From an uncultured bacterium (GTDB lineage: Bacteria; Patescibacteriota; Minisyncoccia; Phycocordibacterales; CAIZLB01): 13,338 nucleotides of DNA. The translations under genes were made by a program, and so were the position numbers. Below are positions 6,181 to 10,708 of this stretch, in pieces. Position 1 is the stretch's first letter; every line of letters starts with the position of its first letter. Where the stretch lies: positions 1 through 13,338 of the forward strand of contig CAJBHC010000083.1 in NCBI GenBank assembly GCA_903952785.1. The letters are read 5' to 3'. Below the pieces are notes generated by a model. It was not told where the DNA came from, ran no database searches, and saw only the letters and a list, made by a program, of their open reading frames with translations.

Positions 6181-6360
6181 AGCAATTGGACCTTACAAAA
6201 CGTTGTTTTTTTGACTGCATCTTTGAGGATATGGGGTATTTCTACGTATTTTAAAAGATGCAGTTACAAACTGGGCTGCACACAACAACCAAACACTCAA
6301 TAGAGTTAGAAAAGTAGAAACCATGTCAGCAATAAGAACCTTCGTTGTTTCAACACTTGA
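6181..6360 (+). promoter_or_regulatory. Leader with an 11-bp stem upstream of the small ORF
   Basis: ACTGCATCTTT (6214-6224) is the exact reverse complement of AAAGATGCAGT (6254-6264); the loop is 29 nt. The leader also has two tiny ORFs: 6258-6317 (MQLQTGLHTT...) and 6323-6385 (MSAIRTFVVS...), the second overlapping the start of the main gene in another frame. Neither has a Shine-Dalgarno. No known riboswitch is recognised. Confidence 0.4.
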
Positions 6361-6672
6361 ATGGGGAAAAATATGCCCCCAATGAATTGGGCACAGCTCC
6401 ATGAGTATAGGCGGTCACTGCCAGACGGATGGCGCTTGCCTGAACCACAGGACTTCAAGACCGCCAAAGACTTGGGTATTATGGGCTTTGTGCCAGACAC
6501 TCAGTACTGGGCATCGGGAGGCTCAGTAAGACCTGGCGATGCTCTTTCTGTCTTACCTGAGTTTCCTGAAAATTACACTATCTGCAACTCTTATGATGTT
6601 TGCAACTGCGTACGTCTCGTTAAGAGTGAGGTTGTTGGTGTTCGGCAGTCTGAAACACCCTTATCTCTCTAA
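6361..6672 (+). CDS. Small DUF1566/FGE-like domain protein
   Basis: This 103-residue protein has the pattern of DUF1566 (Lcl C-terminal, related to the formylglycine-generating-enzyme/C-type-lectin fold): MNWAQLHEYRRSL (8-20), PDGWRLPEPQDF (21-32), a YWASGG strand (49-54) and an end strand CNCVRLV (81-87). Such domains are usually parts of larger extracellular proteins; here it stands alone, with no signal peptide or membrane segment. Three cysteines cluster at 75-83. A TGA stop lies directly before the ATG, so no in-frame extension is possible; ATG codons 5 and 8 are alternative starts. There is no Shine-Dalgarno. Its base composition is clearly richer in G+C than the flanking genes, suggesting transfer. 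The function is unknown. Some lectin-fold proteins of this class are retroelement targets, but no reverse transcriptase is near. Confidence 0.7.
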   Translation: MGKNMPPMNWAQLHEYRRSLPDGWRLPEPQDFKTAKDLGIMGFVPDTQYWASGGSVRPGDALSVLPEFPENYTICNSYDVCNCVRLVKSEVVGVRQSETPLSL

Positions 6673-6688
6673 ACCCTGACCTCCGTCG

Positions 6689-6741
6689 AGAAAAAGTCAC
6701 CGCACTTGCTGTGACCCACATCTCGTGCGGGGGCTTTTTCT
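6689..6741 (+). terminator. Strong terminator after the DUF1566-like gene
   Basis: AGAAAAAGTCACCGCAC (6689-6705) pairs with GTGCGGGGGCTTTTTCT (6725-6741) over 17 positions, with one G-U pair and one mismatch, and a 19-nt loop. The T-run follows the G+C-rich part. A smaller alternative stem GTCAC/GTGAC (6696-6700 with 6711-6715) competes with it. Confidence 0.85.
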
Positions 6742-6800
6742 TTCCTTAATTTATATTTGGGAATTATTTATCTTCAATTTTGAAAAATTTCTCAAATCTG

Positions 6801-6809
6801 TGCTATAAT
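6801..6809 (+). promoter_or_regulatory. Promoter of the exporter operon
   Basis: TGCTATAAT is a perfect extended -10. TTGAAA (6779-6784) lies upstream at 19 bases, longer than ideal. The start codon is at 6820, so the leader would be only about 4 nt: a nearly leaderless mRNA. Confidence 0.65.
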
Positions 6810-6819
6810 AACTCCAAAT

Positions 6820-8367
6820 ATGAAAATAAATATGAAAAAGTTTTTTAATAAGTTTTGGTCTATCTTGAAATTAAAGAAGGTGTATCTTACTTTAATTATA
6901 ATTATCCTCGCGGTGGTTTTATATAAATCATTCTATTCTAATACTTCCACTGAAACTATAATAATACTTGAGCCATCTACTTTTGTTCAAGAGGTTTCTG
7001 TGACGGGTAAGGTGCAGGCAGCCAACAATGTAGATATGGGATTTGAAGCAGTCGGTAGAGTTTCTAAGGTAAATGCAAAAGTTGGTCAACAAGTTAGAAA
7101 AGGAGACGTGTTGGTGTCACTTGCAAACGGCGACGCAGCTGGATCTGTCTTGCAACGTCAGGCTAATTTAAATGATCTCTTAAATGGTACTCGCAAGGAA
7201 GATATTTCTATCGCAGAATCTGATGTTCAGTCCGCTCAATCTACACTAGATCAAAACACTCAGGCACTAGTTGATAAAATAAAAGAAGTTTATTCTGTCA
7301 CCGATGATGCTATAAAAACAAAAGCTGATCAATTGTTTACAAATCCAAGAACTGTAAATCCAGAAGTTATCGTTTTTAATAATGGGCGTGATGATTTTTT
7401 TACTCTAAAACTTACTATAAATTCAAAGAGAGTTAGAGTGGGTGAGAATCTGAGTGCCCTTTCGTCAAAAAATGAATCATTGTCTGTTGCAAATTTGAAC
7501 GATGGTTATATTCGTCAAACTAGAGAGACTTTGACATTAGTTAAATCACTCCTTGATGATCTATCGATGGTTGCGTCTTCTGTTCAGAATAATATAGGAG
7601 TTTCTCAAGACACAATAGATGCTTATAAAAACAGTATATCTTCAGCAAGAACTTCAGTGAATGCTGTTTCTTTGGGTCTAACAAATGCAGAACAAAGTTA
7701 TAATGTAAGCAAATCTGGACTTGAGAGGGCAAGACAACAGTTGGCACTAAAGAAAGCAGGTTCTACCGCAGATGAAATTAAAGCAGCACAGGCCCAGCTT
7801 CAATCTGCACAAGCTATCCTTGCAAAGACTTTAATTACAGCACCATTTGATGGAATTGTTACAAAGATGGATGCTAAGGAGGGAGAGAGTGCAAATCTTG
7901 GATCTACATATGTATCAATGATAAGCGCCGCAAATTTTGAAGTTGAAAGTTATGTTTCTGAATCTGATATTGCCAAGGTAAAGGTTGGTCAACCTGCAAG
8001 AATTACACTTGATACTTATGGAAAGGATGTGATTTTTCAAGCAACAGTTTATGAAGTTGATCCTGCGGAAACTATAGTTGATGGTGTTACAACATATAAG
8101 ATTAAATTATCATTCAATCAAACTGATGAGAGAATTAAATCTGGAATGACAGCAAATATAACTATTGAAACGTCAAACAAGCCTGCAACTTTTGTTATTC
8201 CACAAGAAGCACTATTTCTAAATGCTGGAGAGAAGATGGTAACAGTTGATCAGGGTGGAAACAGAGTTGATAAAAAGGTTGAGACTGGAGGACTAAATGC
8301 ATCAGGGGAGATTGAAATTATCTCTGGACTTGTGGCAGGTGAGCGGATTGTGGTAAAAGGCAAATAA
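6820..8367 (+). CDS. MacA/HlyD-like membrane-fusion adaptor of an ABC exporter
   Basis: This is the adaptor subunit of a MacAB-like exporter, anchored in the membrane and projecting outside. One N-terminal transmembrane helix lies at about 21-39 (VYLTLIIIILAVVLYKSFY). The first half of the lipoyl domain is at 58-103 (VSVTGKVQ, then VGQQVRKGDVLVSL); the second half is at 335-370 (AKTLITAPFDGIVTKM, then KEGESANLGS). Beta-barrel and membrane-proximal domains follow to residue 515 (QPARITLDTYG, RIKSGMTANITI, VIPQEALF). Between the lipoyl halves is an insertion of about 230 residues, mostly helical, opening and closing with the same type of coil motif (IAESDVQSAQSTL near 131; IKAAQAQLQSAQAIL near 320). 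This is much longer than a simple hairpin. ATG at 6832 is a second possible start. It is the first gene of an operon with the permease and ATPase. Confidence 0.9.
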   Translation: MKINMKKFFNKFWSILKLKKVYLTLIIIILAVVLYKSFYSNTSTETIIILEPSTFVQEVSVTGKVQAANNVDMGFEAVGRVSKVNAKVGQQVRKGDVLVSLANGDAAGSVLQRQANLNDLLNGTRKEDISIAESDVQSAQSTLDQNTQALVDKIKEVYSVTDDAIKTKADQLFTNPRTVNPEVIVFNNGRDDFFTLKLTINSKRVRVGENLSALSSKNESLSVANLNDGYIRQTRETLTLVKSLLDDLSMVASSVQNNIGVSQDTIDAYKNSISSARTSVNAVSLGLTNAEQSYNVSKSGLERARQQLALKKAGSTADEIKAAQAQLQSAQAILAKTLITAPFDGIVTKMDAKEGESANLGSTYVSMISAANFEVESYVSESDIAKVKVGQPARITLDTYGKDVIFQATVYEVDPAETIVDGVTTYKIKLSFNQTDERIKSGMTANITIETSNKPATFVIPQEALFLNAGEKMVTVDQGGNRVDKKVETGGLNASGEIEIISGLVAGERIVVKGK

Positions 8368-8376
8368 AATAGACGA

Positions 8377-8465
8377 GGGTCAGGCCCCGTGCAGAGTGCA
8401 AAAAAAGTGTTGTAATATTTAAAAAATTAAACCACAAAAAATGCCTTCTGCACGGGGCCTGACCC
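8377..8465. repeat. Palindromic intergenic element, copy B (REP/MITE-like)
   Basis: GGGTCAGGCCCCGTGCAG (8377-8394) is the exact reverse complement of 8448-8465, an 18-bp perfect stem. The core shares with copy A (2744-2841) the order A-run, GTGnTGTAATATTTAA, A/T-rich part, CACAAAAAAT, GCACGGGG. It differs by small indels. It starts nine bases after the adaptor stop and ends ten bases before the permease start, the same arrangement as copy A between mreB and holB. In mRNA it would form a strong stem between the two coding parts. Confidence 0.87.
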
Positions 8466-8475
8466 CAAAAACAAA

Positions 8476-9750
8476 ATGCTTCCAACAAAGAAAAATATAA
8501 ATATATGGCGGGTTGGTTTTTTCCTAGCGTATAGGCAGATTAAGCGTGCTAATCTTTGGACTACAATTCTAATTGTGGCTGTCATGGCCCTTACCTTTCT
8601 TAACCTTGTCGTCGTCAACGGAGTTCTTGTTGGTCTAATACAGGGGTCTGTTGAGGCGCACAGAGACAGGGGAACAGGAGATATCGCAATTACCAAACTT
8701 ACTCAAAAGACAGAGATTGAAAGAACGGAAGATATCCTAAATGTTTTAAGTGGATTGTCTCAAGTTGAGCATGTTGCAACTAGGTACACGGGAACTGGTT
8801 CAATAAATGCTGATTACAGAAAAAAATTAAGACAAGATCAGGCTCCAAATAGAGTAGGTGGAACAATTGCTGGAATTGACACCATTAATGAAGATAAAAT
8901 AAATGGTCTTTCAAAATATATTGTTGAAGGAAGTTATTTACAGGAAAATGATACCGATGGAATAATTCTTGGCGCAACCCTGCTTTACAAATACACCCCA
9001 GTTGAGTCTGCGGGATTTCAAACTCTGAAGGATGTGAAGATTGGCGATAGATTAAAAATTACTGTTGGTAAGAATTCTAAGGAAGTAATACTGCGTGGTG
9101 TTATAAAGACAAAGGTTGATACAAATGATTTCAGAATTTTTATGATTGAAAGTGAGGCAAAGAAGCTTATTGGAAAAAACAATATTAATGCAGATGAGAT
9201 ATTTGTAAAACTTAAGCCTGGTTCCTCTTTGGTTGATGCCGCTAAAGTACAACAAATACTGTTTAACAATAATTTCGATGAAGGTGCAAAGATTCAAACA
9301 TGGCTAGAGGCTCAGCCTAAGTTTTTAAGCGATCTTATATCAACCTTTGCTCTTCTTGGAAATTTAATCGGCTCAATTGGCATTGCCGTTGCCTCAATTA
9401 CAATATTCATTGTAATTTTCGTTAATGCTATTACTCGTAAAAAGTTTATTGGAATCTTGAAGGGGATCGGTATTGATTCTAAATCAATTGAAATTTCATA
9501 TGTTATTCAGTCAATCTTCTACGCTTTGGCTGGTTCTGTAATTGGTTTTGTGATTCTATACGGATTTCTTGTGCCGTTTGTAGATGCGCACCCAATCAAT
9601 TTTCCATTCAGTGATGGTATAATCTATGCACCGCTAACTGGTACTTTTGTTAGAGCAATTATTCTAATGATAACCACTGTAATTGCCGGTTATATTCCCG
9701 CAAGGATTATCGTTAAAAAGAATACATTGGATTCTATATTGGGAAGGTAG
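8476..9750 (+). CDS. MacB/FtsX-family ABC transporter permease
   Basis: This is the membrane subunit that, with the ATPase and adaptor, moves a substrate out or works as a mechanical transmission. The 424 residues have the MacB layout: transmembrane helix 1 at about 28-52, a large extracellular MacB_PCD-like domain (about 55-285, with TRYTGTG, GGTIAGID and EGSYL segments), then three helices at about 295-320, 345-370 and 392-415. The short loop ITRKKFIGILKGIGIDSKSI after helix 2 is the coupling region typical of FtsX permeases. The end reads PARIIVKKNTLDSILGR, also typical. The start ATG follows an A-rich stretch with no Shine-Dalgarno, just after palindromic copy B. The substrate cannot be told from the sequence. 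Confidence 0.93.
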   Translation: MLPTKKNINIWRVGFFLAYRQIKRANLWTTILIVAVMALTFLNLVVVNGVLVGLIQGSVEAHRDRGTGDIAITKLTQKTEIERTEDILNVLSGLSQVEHVATRYTGTGSINADYRKKLRQDQAPNRVGGTIAGIDTINEDKINGLSKYIVEGSYLQENDTDGIILGATLLYKYTPVESAGFQTLKDVKIGDRLKITVGKNSKEVILRGVIKTKVDTNDFRIFMIESEAKKLIGKNNINADEIFVKLKPGSSLVDAAKVQQILFNNNFDEGAKIQTWLEAQPKFLSDLISTFALLGNLIGSIGIAVASITIFIVIFVNAITRKKFIGILKGIGIDSKSIEISYVIQSIFYALAGSVIGFVILYGFLVPFVDAHPINFPFSDGIIYAPLTGTFVRAIILMITTVIAGYIPARIIVKKNTLDSILGR

Positions 9751-9797
9751 TCGCCATCGATTTACAAAATGTTGATAATTATACTGAAAATAAAAAC

Positions 9798-10559
9798 ATG
9801 AATAAGAAAAAACATAACAATACAAATAGCGATGGAGCAGAGAAGAGTATTCTTATTGGTGATTCATGGAAGAAAAAGATAACAAAAACTGGGGACTATA
9901 TAATAAGCACAAAAGGTTTGAAGAAAACATTCCTAGATGGTCTTAAGGAAACTACTGTGCTAAAGGGTGTTGATTTGAATATTAAAAGTGGAGAATTCAT
10001 TTCCATAATGGGTCGTTCTGGTGCTGGAAAAAGTACATTGTTGTATCAAATAAGCTTACTGGATCATCCAACTTCAGGTGAGATTATTATCGATGGACTA
10101 GACGCACACAATTTATCTAGTGAAGATAGGGTTAAGTTTAGATTACATAAACTTGGATATGTCTTTCAAGACTACGCCCTTTTGCCTGATTTAACAGCAG
10201 GGGAGAATGTCGCTGTTCCTTTGATAATGCAGGGGTTTGATAAAGACGAGGCTTATAAGATAGCCCAAGAACACTTAATAGAAGTTGGACTTGATACAAA
10301 GTTTAATAATCTACCAGCAAAGCTTTCTGGAGGGGAACAACAGAGAGTTTCTATTGCACGTGCCATTGCTCACTCGCCAACAATTCTTTTTGCCGATGAG
10401 CCAACTGCTAATCTAGATAATGAGTCTTCAGAAATGATAATGCAGATTTTTAAGAAGCTACACAAAAAAGGTCAAACCATTGTTATGGTTACCCATGAAG
10501 AGGAGTACGGTAAGTTTACAGATAGAGTTATTAAAATGAGCGATGGGTTGATTGTATAG
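9798..10559 (+). CDS. MacB/LolD-type ABC transporter ATPase
   Basis: This is the ATP-hydrolysing subunit of the exporter, 253 residues. Motifs are complete: Walker A GRSGAGKST (72-80), Q-loop Q124 (YVFQDYALLP), signature LSGGEQQRV (176-184), Walker B ILFADE with catalytic E201, D-loop NLDNES and switch H233 (VTHEEEY). An extra N-terminal tail of about 35 charged residues precedes the domain, which begins at IISTKGLKKTF; its role is unknown, and a start further in is possible but no ATG supports it. The gene is 47 bases after the permease, in the same direction. No Shine-Dalgarno is seen; a TATACT 12 bases before the start codon may be a weak internal -10. Confidence 0.95.
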   Translation: MNKKKHNNTNSDGAEKSILIGDSWKKKITKTGDYIISTKGLKKTFLDGLKETTVLKGVDLNIKSGEFISIMGRSGAGKSTLLYQISLLDHPTSGEIIIDGLDAHNLSSEDRVKFRLHKLGYVFQDYALLPDLTAGENVAVPLIMQGFDKDEAYKIAQEHLIEVGLDTKFNNLPAKLSGGEQQRVSIARAIAHSPTILFADEPTANLDNESSEMIMQIFKKLHKKGQTIVMVTHEEEYGKFTDRVIKMSDGLIV

Positions 10560-10626
10560 GTGTGTTCTAATATCTAATATCTAAAATACGAAGTTTGAAT
10601 GTGTTTTTATATATATGTTTTATATA

Positions 10627-10655
10627 TTCCCAAAAGAAGGATCATAATATATAAT
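10627..10655 (+). promoter_or_regulatory. Possible promoter of the surface-protein gene
   Basis: A perfect TATAAT (10650-10655) follows TTCCCA (10627-10632) at 17 bases; the -35 is poor. The surrounding gap (10560-10708) is very A+T-rich and has short tandem repeats: TAATATC twice near 10570 and TTAGGTA twice near 10668-10682. No terminator hairpin for the exporter operon was found, so read-through into the surface-protein gene is possible. Confidence 0.4.
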
Positions 10656-10708
10656 ACATGATGTATATTAGGTATTAGGTAATCGAAGAGCGATACAAAT
10701 AATTATTT

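Noticed and set aside
6361..6672. Target protein of a diversity-generating retroelement
   Set aside because: The domain type would allow it, but there is no reverse transcriptase, no template-like repeat and no visible adenine-biased variable region in the window.
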